A DNA stretch of 64,000 bases from Diphasiastrum complanatum (GCA_029204225.1 CM055095.1:60929066-60993065), one strand, 5' to 3'; positions 23,501 through 33,960 are shown, counted from the first letter of the stretch. Made by a program: numbers and translations. Notes: generated from the letters alone by a model not told the origin.

Positions 23501-24099
23501 TGGGTTTGGTTTGCACAACTGCTTCGATTCTGTCTAATATGCTAGAAGTGAGCATTGGAATAATGTCTAGTGCTTTAAGGTTGTCCACAAGCTGTCCAAA
23601 AAAAAGTTACAAGACCATTTTGTTAGTTACATCTACATATAACAACTATCACTTTTGAATCCAAGCTCCTAAAAAATGTAGAAATGCTTTCAAACCATAG
23701 TATAAAAAGAGATGCTTGCAATGAATAATAATATTACATCATCTCCAATATAAGAGTAAAAGGGGCTTGATTGGACCAAAATTGTTGAAACTCAATAATT
23801 AAAAATTATGGTTCTCTTTGAAACAATATATACAACCAACATGTTCTTGAAAATGAGGATAGGCTAGCACAACTATAACTAACAAAATACTATAAAAAAT
23901 CAGGTACAAATTACACACTACAAGCCTACTTGGTTTAAGCCGTTGTTCAAGGTTTCAGTTTGGTTCAATGGGAACAATGCCACTCCTTTTTGAATAAAAG
24001 TTTTCCTAGCCGTTGATGCTTGTGTTCTTGTTGGTGCAGATGCACGTCGAGGTATCATGGTTGTTGGTGTTGCAAAAGATGCAAAACCTTTGAGCTAAC
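20561..24099. other. No gene seen
   Basis: About 3.5 kb of AT-rich sequence with no ORF above 70 codons, no retrotransposon motif that I could read, and no clear repeat boundary. It may hold the decayed pol part of the Gypsy element whose gag starts at 25133, but I see no RT or integrase box. Confidence 0.45.
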
Positions 24100-24104
24100 T
24101 ATCT

Positions 24105-25133
24105 ATTCTGTGGGCACTCATTTGTAGTGTGATTCTGCTAGCATTTAGGATGCCAAACATTATCACGTCTGGAGAATCGATTGACAGTAGGCCCTTGCAG
24201 TGCAGTATTTTTTAACTCTTGTTCAAATTCCTTGGATAACTTATCCATCTGTGCCTGGTGGGTTTTGTTCATGGTCTCAAGTTGCTGCAACAACAGCTAC
24301 GTGGCAACATCAAAGGAGGATCCTTCACCTTGGGATATATGGCTTTGGTCAGTAACAATGGCTCACGAACACTGGGGTTCGTACTCTTCATCGGAGCCTT
24401 CGTCTTCTTCACGGATGACATCATCCATAGCATCACGTAAGGTAGCATAGGTTTCTGGTGATCTAAGTTCATGCCTATTGGATCTTGGGAGGCCGACCAT
24501 AAACCATATGAGCACGACATGGTTAGGTGCTGAGTGAGCAGGGCATTCAGTCTTAAGATGTTTGAGTCGCTCGATATAATCATATACCCTCTCATCCTTT
24601 CTCATCTTGATCTTACTAAGCAACAAGAATGGGCTTTTAAGGAATCTAGATGATTTGAATCTCTTAAAAAAGAGTCCTTGAGAGATTCTCATTCATTTTG
24701 TTCGTGATGCTCAAGGTTGAAATACCACTCGCGAGCGACATTAGTGAGGGTCATACTAAAGAGTCGGAGTTTTTTTTTCTGGAGTTGTCTTTCCATAGAC
24801 TTCACACGCTTCATCATAAATCTGAAGATAGCGTTTTGGGTCGGTAGTTCCATCATACCGTGGTAGATCAAGTCTAGGAGCTCGTCGATTATATGGGATA
24901 GCTCCCGGTAATGGTACAACATAGGCCAGGGGATTGTGAATCCTTTGGGCTCCTGGTGCTTCAGGTGGTACTGGATTATCTTGAGGTTGGTTTGGATTAT
25001 TGGCAGCCATGTTGAACTGCTCTTGGAGATTCCGAGGTTGGGGATGGCTAGTTGACGGTTCCTGATCTTCAAGCGAACTTTCTTCCTCTCTCGAGATCCG
25101 AGATATAGTCTTTCGACTTGATCTTAGTTGCAT
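24105..25133 (-). pseudogene. Ty3/Gypsy gag pseudogene
   Basis: It starts at ATG 25133 (MQLRSSRK). The N-terminus is polar and Pro/Gln-rich. The retrotransposon gag domain reads RLDLPRYDGTTDPKRYLQIY, then, after a frameshift at a run of T/A near 24770, LRLFSMTLTNVAREWYFNLE, FFKRFKSSRFLK and YIERLKHLKTECP, ending with VGLPRS. A further stop follows near 24365. Readable text continues as MNKTHQAQMDKLSKEF and a zinc-knuckle remnant (KC, stop, QNHTTNECPQNR) near 24110. The REWY/CP pattern and the TGGCG-type primer site at 31637 suggest the Athila/Tat side of the family; that is inference. Confidence 0.8.
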
Positions 25134-26527
25134 CCAAACAAAAGATCTTTTCTAAGTTCGTATCTTGGGAACGTATCCTATTTGGGAAGGCAACACGACT
25201 TCCTCAATATGAGAATTCAAGATCTATGCCCTGGTAATGAGAATATGAGAAGATGAGAATGCGGGAATGTGAGCTTGGGAAGATGGAATTTGGAAATGTG
25301 ATCTAGGAACATGGATTTGGGAATTGGGACTCAACAAGATGGAGATTGAGGAATTAGAAATGGGAATGTGAAAATGGATCTTAGATTTGGGAATTGAATC
25401 TTGGGAATGTGATGGTAAGATCTGGGAAAGGTAGGTGATTGAGAATGTAGGTCTGTGAATAAGAAAATATGAAAAAATTGGGAGTGTGGGAATAAGGTGA
25501 GTGGATCTTGGGAGTTTGGGTCTAAAGAGATGGAAAATGAAAGACTTGGGAATATGGGAAGTCCAGATGAGTGATAGAGGGTTGGGGAATGTAGATCAAG
25601 TCAAAGATCTGGGAATATGGAATCTGGGGATTCTAGGATTTGGAGATTTTGGGATTTGAGAGTATGGGTGGATATCAGTTGGGGAATGCAAGAGGCTAAG
25701 AATGCAAAGTGAATGAGAAGAGATGATATGAAATTGTAGACAAAAGTGGGGAATGTAAAATGGGAGATCGGGAAATGCAGATCTAGGATTCGGGGAATGT
25801 AGATCTGGGATTGTAACTTGATGAACACAAAAAGTCTAATGGTGGGAGATGGGTTGGGAGTTTATATTCTCCAATTTGACCAGTGATAAAGGTTGGATGG
25901 ATGAGGGCAAATACCAAGTGGGGAGCCTGGATGGTCAATTTTGGGATCCTGGGATGATTTTGGGATTGTAAGAGGCTGGAACTGAAAAATGGCAAGATCT
26001 GAAGATCCTTTGGAAGATCAGGTTCGTCCTCATGGGGATTGAAAGATCTATACTAGATCTCTCAGATCTAAAAGTGGCGAGCCTAGATGTTGAAAATTGA
26101 AGTCTGTAGATAAAAAATGGTAATTTTAAAATTTTGCAACTTTCTGGCTGATGTTGTGGGTGTGTTGGCTCGCCTGACTCAAGTTAAGCTCTTCTTGAGT
26201 AGGGAATGCAACCTGCAAACAAGCGGACCAAGATCTTGGGAGAGCAGTGAGAAATGACACTTTGGGATTGTATAGCTCTCAATCTCAATTGGCAAGCTGG
26301 TACAAATCTTGTTGGGATCCCAGAAAGTGCAAAAATCAAGATTTTCACACTTTCCAATGTAGAATGATGGATTCTTGGGATCTTGGCTCGCCCACTGGGC
26401 AATGTAATAGCCTCAGTGAGATTTCTCAATGATGAAGGAAGCGAGCCAACATGGGTTTTTGCTGAGGCTGTAGAGGCAAAAATGTCTAGAACTTTGAGAT
26501 CGGATTTCTTGGGAATGGTGCATGTTC
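25134..26527 (-). other. Gypsy 5' leader, purine-rich quasi-repeat (interrupted by a nested element)
   Basis: The plus strand from about 25190 to 26000 is strongly purine-biased and built from irregular repeats of GATCTGGGAATG-like words (TTGGGAATG, GGAATGTAG, AAGATGGGA). On the minus strand, the sense of the Gypsy element, this is a CATTCCCAGATC-rich pyrimidine tract. There is no gene. The leader continues beyond the nested Copia element (31097-31636), so the original leader was close to 2 kb. Confidence 0.6.
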
Positions 26528-27228
26528 TGTGAAGAATTGCCAAAAATTGGCAAATCTAGCTTGATCAAAAACCATGTAGAATAGTGTAAATTGTGTACAC
26601 AAGTGGGTCCCACACATGTGAGGCCATGATGCCACATGGGAAACCCATCCTAATGTAGGTTAGGTCAAGTCAAGAGAGTTGGTCATGTCTATTTGGTGGT
26701 CATCCCTACTTTATAGGACCTACACCTAAGTTTAAGGTGAAAATTTGACCAACTAGCTACCTACCAAGCATAACTCTAGGAAATAGACTAGGGTTTCATT
26801 TTAGGTCAAGGAGAGTGAGTTAACTTCCTTATTACATGCTGGAAATCCACCTAACTTCAAGAAGGAAGTCGAATTTGCTATGTATTCCCTCTCTCCATAG
26901 TGAGAAGATAGAAAATTTTTGGAGCTCATTGGCAATCTCAAGCTAGTTCACTATGTACATTGAGTTTTTGTGATCCAAATGAAACCAAATCAATTTCTAC
27001 TTGTTTCTCAGGTTGAAGGCCGTACTACAGCCTGTAGTACACACGTGTAGGCTCGGATTTCAATGTTTATCAATGCTTTTGATTGTTAATGCTTGTTGTT
27101 TGTCAAATTGCCAATCTAGATCAACTTTTTTGTGTCTAGTTTTTTGATAGATTGTTAAGCAAGCATCCAATCACTCTTGTGGATCTTTTGTAGATCCATT
27201 TATGGTCCTAAAGTACAGTACTTTCACA
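26528..27228 (+). repeat. 5' LTR (701 bp)
   Basis: TG...CA termini are directly followed by the primer site. It contains inverted-repeat motifs such as TTGCCAAAAATTGGCAA near the start and CCACACATGTGAGG. Differences from the 3' copy noted by eye: AAGCATAA/AAACATAA, GAATTTGC/GAATATGC, AAAATTTTTGG/AAAAATTTTGG, GAAACCAAA/GAAATCAAA, GTGTAGGC/GTGTGGGC. Confidence 0.93.
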
Positions 27229-27240
27229 TGGTATCAGAGC
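27229..27240 (+). other. tRNA-iMet primer binding site
   Basis: TGGTATCAGAGC abuts the LTR terminal CACA without a spacer. Confidence 0.93.
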
Positions 27241-27663
27241 CAAGTACAAGAGCATAAGCCATTGATCTAATGCAAATCCATTTTTAGCAAGTTTTGGTGC
27301 TAAAAGCTAGTATTGAGAGGGCAAGCTAGAATCTTGATTTTGGTGAGGAGATTTGATCCCAAACTTGGTAGGGGTCCAAATCCGTACTGTCCACATGTGT
27401 GGGCACCTCTGAACTTGCATTTAATGCATGGTATTCATTTGATCCAAAAAAATACAATTTGTGAGCTATTGGTGTAATTTTTGGCGGAGATCCTAGGATA
27501 ATCTACCAAGATCATTTGCCATTGATTAGATTTGAATTTGTTTCATGGAATCTGATTAATCTAGGCTGAGTTCAAGTCCTATTAAGGTTAAAAACAGGTC
27601 TTGAAAGTACACCAAGAAGGAAGAAAGAGATTAAGTCATTTTTTTGTCCAAAAATAGCCAAAA

Positions 27664-27999
27664 TTGGCAAGATTTGATTGTAAGTAGATTTCACATCATC
27701 TTATCTTCATTCCAACTTTGTGAGGGAGTGCTAGAACTGAGATTATAAGTCCATTTGTTGGATTAGAAATCTAATTTGAGTGAAAAACTACAAGAGAGAG
27801 ACCTTATAGAGACAATCAAATCCATTTCTTGGCAAGATTTGTTGAAAGTAGTTTTCGCTTCATCTTATCTTCATTCCAGCTTTGTGAGGGAGTGATAGAA
27901 CTGTGATTATAAGTCCATTTGTTGGATTAGAAATCAAATTTGAGTGAAACACTGCAAGTGTGAGACCTTTGTGAGTTTCAAGTCAATCAAATCTATTTC
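27664..27999 (+). repeat. Two-copy tandem repeat in the leader, 165-bp unit
   Basis: The unit starting TTGGCAAGATTTG occurs at 27664-27828 and 27829-27999, sharing long blocks such as TTATAAGTCCATTTGTTGGA. The second copy runs up to 25 bases before the gag ATG. Divergence between copies is much higher than between the LTRs, so the duplication predates this insertion. Confidence 0.8.
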
Positions 28000-28023
28000 T
28001 TGTTTGTAGAAGTCACTAGTAAG

Positions 28024-29379
28024 ATGGGATCTGCTGGAGCATACCTTCTAGAAGCTAGTGAGAGGTTGAATTCTACAAATTATGTTATTTGGAAGGTTAG
28101 CATGGAGTCACTATTGGTGCTCCAAGACCTTTATGAGTTCTTGATTGAAGATGAAGATGAACCTCTAGGTGCACAGGAGTTAGCTAGATACAAGAAGAGA
28201 TCTAGGCTTGCACTTCATTGTGTGAAGATGAATGTGAGCAATGATTTGTTGAGAGAAGTATCAGCTTGTACTAATGCTAAAGAGGCTTGGGAGTCTTTAA
28301 AATCAATCTATGAGTCTAGCAACACTTCTAGAGTTCTTATGCTTAGAAATCAAATTTTGCAAAGCATGAGGAGAAGTGAGGAGAGTGCACAGGATTATGT
28401 ACTCGAAATCAAGTCTCTAAATAGGGAGTTGGCTTCCATTGGAGAGAAGATTCATGATGGAGAGCTTGTACAAATTGTCCTTAATGGTCTAGGAGATGAC
28501 TTTGCAAATTTGGTCCAAAATTTTGCCATCCAAGACACTTTGCCAACTATAGAAAAACTTCACAGTGTATTAGTGGCTGAAGAGTGTAGGATGCTCCATG
28601 CAAAATCTAGGATGAGTTCCTTGTCGTTGCAGGATGGTGATGAGAAAGCCAATTTCTCATTCAAGGGCAAAAATAAGACCAATGGAAAGAAGAAGCATCC
28701 AAAGGAGGCCAAAGAAGAGGATGATGCATCAAGCTCAAAGGACAAGTCAAAGCAAAAATGCTTCTTTTGTGGAAAGAAGGGGCATTATGCATCTGAATGC
28801 TACAAGAGGCTAAGAGCACAAGTGGAGGAGGACAAACAAGGAAACCTTGCAAAGGAGGAGGAGGAGGATGAAGTAGATGTATTCTTGATGGCATCTACAT
28901 CCTCACCGACAAGCAATAGCAATTCAAGAGACAATTGGTGGATCGACAGTGGGGCTAGCTCCCACATGTCTTGTGAAAAGGACTTTTTCTCAACCTTACA
29001 CTCATTCAATGATGCTAAAAAGTTTGTCTTTACTGCAAATGATGAAGAGTGTAGGATAGATGGTGTTGGCACCATATCTTTGTGTCTAGAATCCTCAAAA
29101 TGCATGGATCTAGAAAATGTCCTTTATGTACCATCAATCACCAAGAATATGCTTAGTGTTGGTCTACTCTTCGAAAGTGGTTTGGATGGCCACTTTAAGC
29201 ATGGTGTTTGCTTCATCTTGAAGAATGATGTTTGCATTGCAAAGGGATTTAAACATGGAAGATTGTTTAAGTTGGAAGCTAGTGTTGCTTTTGAAAGAAT
29301 GAGCTTGGCAAAGGAGGAGATCACTCAAGAGGAGATCTTGGCAAAGTGTGATTTTGCTTGCATTGAGGAGGAGCATTAA
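28024..29379 (+). CDS. Gag-protease polyprotein, intact (451 aa)
   Basis: Start at ATG 28024 (MGSAGAYLLEASERLN); upstream in-frame codons exist, but this is the first ATG. Residues about 8-220 are the UBN2-type Copia gag: LNSTNYVIWK, the EAWESLKSIYESSNTSRVLML block and LVQIVLNGLGDDF. A Lys/Ser-rich basic stretch precedes the zinc knuckle CFFCGKKGHYASEC (CX2CX4HX4C intact). The aspartic protease motif WIDSGASSHM near residue 305 retains the catalytic DSGA, and LYVPSITKNMLSVG follows. The product should assemble particles and bind element RNA. The ORF ends with TAA before any integrase, and the next ORF is in the same frame. Its uninterrupted state fits the young LTRs. Confidence 0.93.
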   Translation: MGSAGAYLLEASERLNSTNYVIWKVSMESLLVLQDLYEFLIEDEDEPLGAQELARYKKRSRLALHCVKMNVSNDLLREVSACTNAKEAWESLKSIYESSNTSRVLMLRNQILQSMRRSEESAQDYVLEIKSLNRELASIGEKIHDGELVQIVLNGLGDDFANLVQNFAIQDTLPTIEKLHSVLVAEECRMLHAKSRMSSLSLQDGDEKANFSFKGKNKTNGKKKHPKEAKEEDDASSSKDKSKQKCFFCGKKGHYASECYKRLRAQVEEDKQGNLAKEEEEDEVDVFLMASTSSPTSNSNSRDNWWIDSGASSHMSCEKDFFSTLHSFNDAKKFVFTANDEECRIDGVGTISLCLESSKCMDLENVLYVPSITKNMLSVGLLFESGLDGHFKHGVCFILKNDVCIAKGFKHGRLFKLEASVAFERMSLAKEEITQEEILAKCDFACIEEEH

Positions 29380-29412
29380 AAGGAGGAAGATCTTGAGGAT
29401 CAGCCTCAAAGC

Positions 29413-30180
29413 ATGAGAGTTCCAAGGGAGTCCTCAATGACAATGGCCGAGTCATCAAATTGCATGCAAATTGTCCATTCAGGTGTGCATCTTGCAAGGG
29501 TGGTGAGCATTGGAGAGTCTACTATCTTTGAATACTTTTTGGAAAGTAGTAGTAGACATGAGATGACTTGTTTCTTATCTTTAAGATCCATGGTGTTTAT
29601 TACTTTGTATGACAAGACAATGAAATGGGATGCTTTGAAATCTACATTTATTGTTGATAAAGCAATTTCATTGGATAACTATTTTTGTAATAGTTTGAAT
29701 AGAGTCATAAAAGATGAAACATCATTTGCTTTGAAAATCTTTGTGTCCACATGCTTTGTGCATGATCATTCCAATGTAAGGACCAAAGATTATCCTATTT
29801 CAATGATAGGAATAATGGTAGTATTTTGCTCTTCAAGTAGAGATTGTAGAATCTACTTGTTTTCAGCCAAAGAATTTGTCAATGGTGGAAATGTGATCTT
29901 TCAAGAGTGTAAGATTTGTAAACTTGAAGAAGCACCTTTGGATCAACACCTTATTCAATTCATTGATGGTTTGGAGTCAAGTCAAGTGGAGGAGCAAGCT
30001 CAAGACCCGAGGACTCCAAGAAGAATCTTGAGTATCAAGATGGAGCCATCAAGGTTCAATCATATGGATCAAGCAAGACAAGTTGTCTTTGGCAACATTA
30101 TTTATGCACTTAATATTTTAATTGATGTATCTTCAAGTGCACAAAATGCCTTGGAATCCATGGCTTGGCATGATGTTTAG
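29413..30180 (+). CDS. Eroded integrase-derived ORF (255 aa), catalytically dead
   Basis: Start ATG 29413 (MRVPRESS), in the same frame as gag and 33 bases after its stop. Weak but ordered similarity to Copia integrase is visible. IVHSGVH stands where HxDxCG is expected (first catalytic Asp lost). SSSRHEMTCFL resembles DDFSRxxWVYFL. KIFVSTCFVHDHSNVRTK matches the RVFGCxCFVHxPxxxRxK block, and FCSSSRDCRIYLFSAKEF the VGYSxxSKGYRxY block. NVIFQE equals the DVxFDE box. A hinge-like EEQAQDPRTPRR follows. The D,D,E triad and the zinc HHCC region are gone. No RT follows. Whether the ORF is kept open by selection or is simply recent is unknown. Confidence 0.75.
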   Translation: MRVPRESSMTMAESSNCMQIVHSGVHLARVVSIGESTIFEYFLESSSRHEMTCFLSLRSMVFITLYDKTMKWDALKSTFIVDKAISLDNYFCNSLNRVIKDETSFALKIFVSTCFVHDHSNVRTKDYPISMIGIMVVFCSSSRDCRIYLFSAKEFVNGGNVIFQECKICKLEEAPLDQHLIQFIDGLESSQVEEQAQDPRTPRRILSIKMEPSRFNHMDQARQVVFGNIIYALNILIDVSSSAQNALESMAWHDV

Positions 30181-30375
30181 TTTTGAAGTGTGCTACATGT
30201 ATATAGACACATTTATGGAACATCTTGTAAGGGATCCTCTAAGAGGTGGTGAAAGATCCTTCATGGACATCATTCTCTATTGGAGTCTCAAAAGTTCCTT
30301 CTTTGTAGCTGGATTTTTTAGACACTTCTAAAAGCTTTCATTGATCTATCAAGAGAGTTGTAAATAGATCAAGCT

Positions 30376-30390
30376 AAATTTGAGGAGGAG
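30376..30390 (+). other. Polypurine tract
   Basis: ATTTGAGGAGGAG directly precedes the 3' LTR start TGTGAAG; it is the expected plus-strand primer. Confidence 0.8.
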
Positions 30391-31091
30391 TGTGAAGAAT
30401 TGCCAAAAATTGGCAAATCTAGCTTGATCAAAAACCATGTAGAATAGTGTAAATTGTGTACACAAGTGGGTCCCACACATGTGAGGCCATGATGCCACAT
30501 GGGAAACCCATCCTAATGTAGGTTAGGTCAAGTCAAGAGAGTTGGTCATGTCTATTTGGTGGTCATCCCTACTTTATAGGACCTACACCTAAGTTTAAGG
30601 TGAAAATTTGACCAACTAGCTACCTACCAAACATAACTCTAGGAAATAGACTAGGGTTTCATTTTAGGTCAAGGAGAGTGAGTTAACTTCCTTATTACAT
30701 GCTGGAAATCCACCTAACTTCAAGAAGGAAGTCGAATATGCTATGTATTCCCTCTCTCCATAGTGAGAAGATAGAAAAATTTTGGAGCTCATTGGCAATC
30801 TCAAGCTAGTTCACTATGTACATTGAGTTTTTGTGATCCAAATGAAATCAAATCAATTTCTACTTGTTTCTCAGGTTGAAGGCCGTACTACAGCCTGTAG
30901 TACACACGTGTGGGCTCGGATTTCAATGTTTATCAATGCTTTTGATTGTTAATGCTTGTTGTTTGTCAAATTGCCAATCTAGATCAACTTTTTTGTGTCT
31001 AGTTTTTTGATAGATTGTTAAGCAAGCATCCAATCACTCTTGTGGATCTTTTGTAGATCCATTTATGGTCCTAAAGTACAGTACTTTCACA
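30391..31091 (+). repeat. 3' LTR (701 bp)
   Basis: Same length and termini as the 5' LTR, with about five substitutions between them. TGTTC follows at 31092, completing the target duplication. Confidence 0.93.
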
Positions 31092-31096
31092 TGTTC

Positions 31097-31636
31097 TAGG
31101 CTCGGCCTCTAGATAGTGGTTTCAGCATGTACTTAAGTCTCTAATCTGAGCTAGATGAGCAAAGCTGGGCAAATTTGAAGCTCTGGGGATTCAAAACAAG
31201 TCTAGGGTGTTTTTTCTTAATAAAATATTCAAATCTTTCAGTTTTGGTTCGTCCCTTTGACATATGGTAGTTCAAAGTCTGCTTTATCTTCAGTTAAGAG
31301 GGGGAGTCAAGATGTCAAGTTTTAGGTCTCCAAACACCACTTGGGGATTGTAAGTCATGTTTGGCAGTTTTGTGACAAGTTCCTACAGCCAATTCTGGGA
31401 AGGCAGATTCATGATAGCTTTAAAAATAGTTTGAAGCTGTTATTGCAATGTTTTGTGGGGAGATGTTAGGTCAATGATAGGCCCACACATACATATGCTC
31501 AACACATCCAAATCACAAGCATATCATGCATACAAAAATTTACAAAGTAGCCACTAAAAACTAGTGACCAATCCAGTCCCTATAACAAAGCAAGTAGAAA
31601 AAGTGAAAAACAACAAAAGTTTAGCAAACATTTGGC
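31097..31636 (-). other. Gypsy leader, continuation
   Basis: This is the other side of the nested insertion: non-coding sequence between the primer site at 31637 and the insertion point. No ORF or motif is recognised. Confidence 0.5.
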
Positions 31637-31655
31637 TCCCTGACAATGACGCCAA
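31637..31655 (-). other. Gypsy primer binding site (TGGCG type)
   Basis: On the minus strand this reads TTGGCGTCATTGTCAGGGA, close to the TGGCGCCGTTGTCGGGGA-type primer site known from Athila/Tat Gypsy elements, with a few substitutions. It abuts an LTR end (ACAACA on the minus strand). Confidence 0.65.
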
Positions 31656-31857
31656 TGTTGTCAAGAAGTAGAGGGCATCTACCTTCTCCTTCTAAGTCGT
31701 TTGTAGCACGGGAAGTAGGGCTCAAACCTAGGAGCCTTGGAGATACTTGCAAAACAAAGAGCATTAAACACTATTTCTACTTACAAACAAAATGCCATGA
31801 AAATGTAACTAAAACCAAATAACACTAACTCTACTTTCTTCCTACTCTCACACACAC

Positions 31858-31860
<3 letters not shown>

Positions 31861-31936
<76 letters not shown>
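31861..31936. repeat. (CT)38 microsatellite
   Basis: Uninterrupted CT dinucleotides, preceded by CACACACATA. On the minus strand it reads as an Arg/Glu repeat in the 31781-31981 ORF, an artefact. Confidence 0.98.
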
Positions 31937-31939
<3 letters not shown>

Positions 31940-33110
31940 ATTAGTCACTAGGGGCAAGAAAACAATTTTGGAAAGTCTCAAAGTTTTAACTTACAGACTT
32001 TGAAAAGTTCGTAAAAGTCAAAGTCAGGTTTCCTAGAATGGAACTTGCATTGCATATTGAGACTTAAAATGTCTCGTCCCATAAGTAAGTGTAGAAAGCC
32101 AACTCCACAAGCTTCCATAAAGAGAAGCCCTTTGTATGTGATTTTCATCCTTAATGCAAGAGAGCTAAGTGCTGCCATTTTGGATTCACTTGTGCTAACT
32201 TTGGTGTTTGGCTAATCTTAGTATGGTTGGACTTATGCACGCAGAGTGCCATACTTGGGGCCTAACGCAACTAACTACTGGTGGGCTCTTCAAGATGGGC
32301 TTATACACACATAATGCCATACTTGGGCCATTGATTTAACCAAAATGATCACAAAAATGATTATTTACAAAGGCTTTTCCTTGCAAGGTGGTCCTTTATA
32401 AATTACTCTGGGCTCCATTGAACTACCCCTTAGGCCTTGTATTCCAGCTCCCACACTCGTGTTTCTATTCCACATGCTCCTCATGCGATAGCTCAAATTG
32501 CACTTAACTCTCCTTTGTGTTATCAAACATCCTTCTCCACAACTTTTGCGACAAGGTTCAACATATGTATACTCTAGTTCATCATGTAGTAAGTCAGAGA
32601 ACTAGTTGGCTAAACTTGAAACATACTTTAGATTTTACCCTATGTGATACATGATTGCTCTCATTCCTAGGTCATTTTGAAGCATATGTAGCCTTTCGAT
32701 AGAGCCTACAATAGTCACTAGAAATAGTAACAAGTTCATAAAGTTCTGCTATTTATTTTCTAATAGTAAAGGACCAAAGCTTCTCACACAATAAAATGCT
32801 AGTTTAAATGGTGCTCTTCCATATGATGTGGCTTCTCTCACGCCACAAAACTTCATCAAGGCTAAATGTGATTGGGCACATGAGACCTAACAAGCTCAAT
32901 TCCCAAGGCTCACATTCAGTAAGATGAAGCTCAGTTCTCTCCTTTGCAAATGAGTCGAAAAATACCAAAAGTGATGTCTCTTGCCTACTTATAGACAATG
33001 CCATAACTTAACTAAATATGACTACCTTGAAGGATAGTTAGTCCTTGTTTAGCCTTATTGACATTTATTTGGGCCCTTCTTGGCCTATTATCGTTATTCG
33101 AGTACTTTGA

Positions 33111-33126
33111 GGGGGGGGGGGGGGGG
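33111..33126. repeat. Run of 16 G
   Basis: An uninterrupted G16 tract inside the Gypsy LTR. It is prone to slippage and could adopt a quadruplex. Confidence 0.95.
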
Positions 33127-33241
33127 TAAAGGAGTCATGAATCACCCTTATTCTTAAGGCTAATAATTCCTTTTGGGCCTAACAAAGCTTACATTAGGTA
33201 TTATAACATATTTCTAAGCATTGTACTGAAAGTACATGACA

Positions 33242-33252
33242 CTCCCCCTACT
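33242..33252 (-). other. Gypsy polypurine tract
   Basis: The minus strand reads AGTAGGGGGAG directly before TGTCATG, the LTR start. It fixes the orientation of the interior to the right. Confidence 0.75.
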
Positions 33253-33422
33253 TGAACACTTTTATCCTAAAAAATGAAGACATTTGCTTCGTGAACTTGA
33301 ATGCTGCAATGTAGTCTTGATTGGAGATGCCATATCCAATAGCTTCATGGTAATAATTGTGGCCAATGTTGAATAGATGAGTTGTTAACCCAAGTATTGT
33401 CTCCATCAAGAAGGTTTTTCCA

Positions 33423-33960
33423 TTAAATCAAGTATTCTTTGATTATCTTGCCATTTTGCAATACCTTGTTCCGATATCCAACAATCTTGGTTGGTTCAAT
33501 AACTATGTTGTTCTTTGAAAAAGTAGTAGTTATAGTGGAGTGTTCGCCTAGACATTTCTTCAAAAGAGAGACATGAAACACTCGATGCATACGAATTGTT
33601 GGGTGTAGATCTAATTCATAATTCAATTCCCCGATCTTCTTTAAAATCTTGAAAGGTCCATAAAATCTTGGAGCCTTTTTTTGGCTTTGAGTTTTCTTTA
33701 GCTTGGTGAGACTATAAGGTTGTAACCTTAAATACACCAAATCAAAACGACGTAATCACTGAAAGTCCTTTTCTGGTCAACGTATTGCTTCATTCATATC
33801 TACACTACCTTGATATGCTCCCAATAATCTTCAAAATATCATTCATGTATTGAATCTGGTCCACAACTGCTGGAACTGCGTCCTCTAACAAAATCCACAT
33901 AGCTAAACACAACCATTCTATCCACTTTGTCTAATGATCTAAAACAAAATGTCGTAGATA
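33423..33960 (-). pseudogene. Ty3/Gypsy integrase C-terminus with chromodomain-like tail
   Basis: The open part (33423-33740) has the Gypsy integrase end: VYLRLQPYSL, RFYGPFKILKKIGELNYELDL and HRVFHVSLLKKCLG, then a chromodomain-like stretch ending in KIIKEYLI. Readable but frameshifted integrase text continues upstream to about 33950 (MKQYVDQKRTFSDYV, preceded by the DQIQYMNDILK region). The integrase core, RNase H and RT are missing. The fragment ends next to the last visible intron of the KAB1-like gene. Confidence 0.82.

Larger units (their letters stand above)
26528..31091 (+). mobile_element. Young non-autonomous Copia-type LTR retrotransposon with gag but no RT
   Basis: This is a complete 4564-bp element. 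LTRs of 701 bp each (26528-27228, 30391-31091) start TGTGAAGAATTG and end CTTTCACA. They differ at about five positions by eye with no net indel. The flanks are TGTTC (26523-26527) and TGTTC (31092-31096), a perfect 5-bp target duplication. Inside are a primer site, a leader with a tandem duplication, an intact gag-protease ORF, a second ORF that is an eroded integrase, and a polypurine tract. RT and RNase H are wholly absent, so mobilisation must have used enzymes in trans. It interrupts the Gypsy leader. Confidence 0.93.
31656..33241 (-). repeat. Long Gypsy LTR (about 1586 bp)
   Basis: The left edge is set by the primer site (minus-strand LTR end ...GACAACA). The right edge is set by a polypurine tract followed on the minus strand by TGTCATGTAC. 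One LTR therefore serves as 5' LTR for the interior on the left and 3' LTR for the interior on the right. It contains a (CT)38 microsatellite and a run of 16 G. Short ORFs within it are chance. Confidence 0.6.

Noticed and set aside
28661-29324. Minus-strand ORFs antisense to the intact gag
   Set aside because: Shadows of the gag reading frame with no independent support.
31781-31981. ORF with Arg-Glu repeats
   Set aside because: Direct translation of the CT/GA microsatellite.
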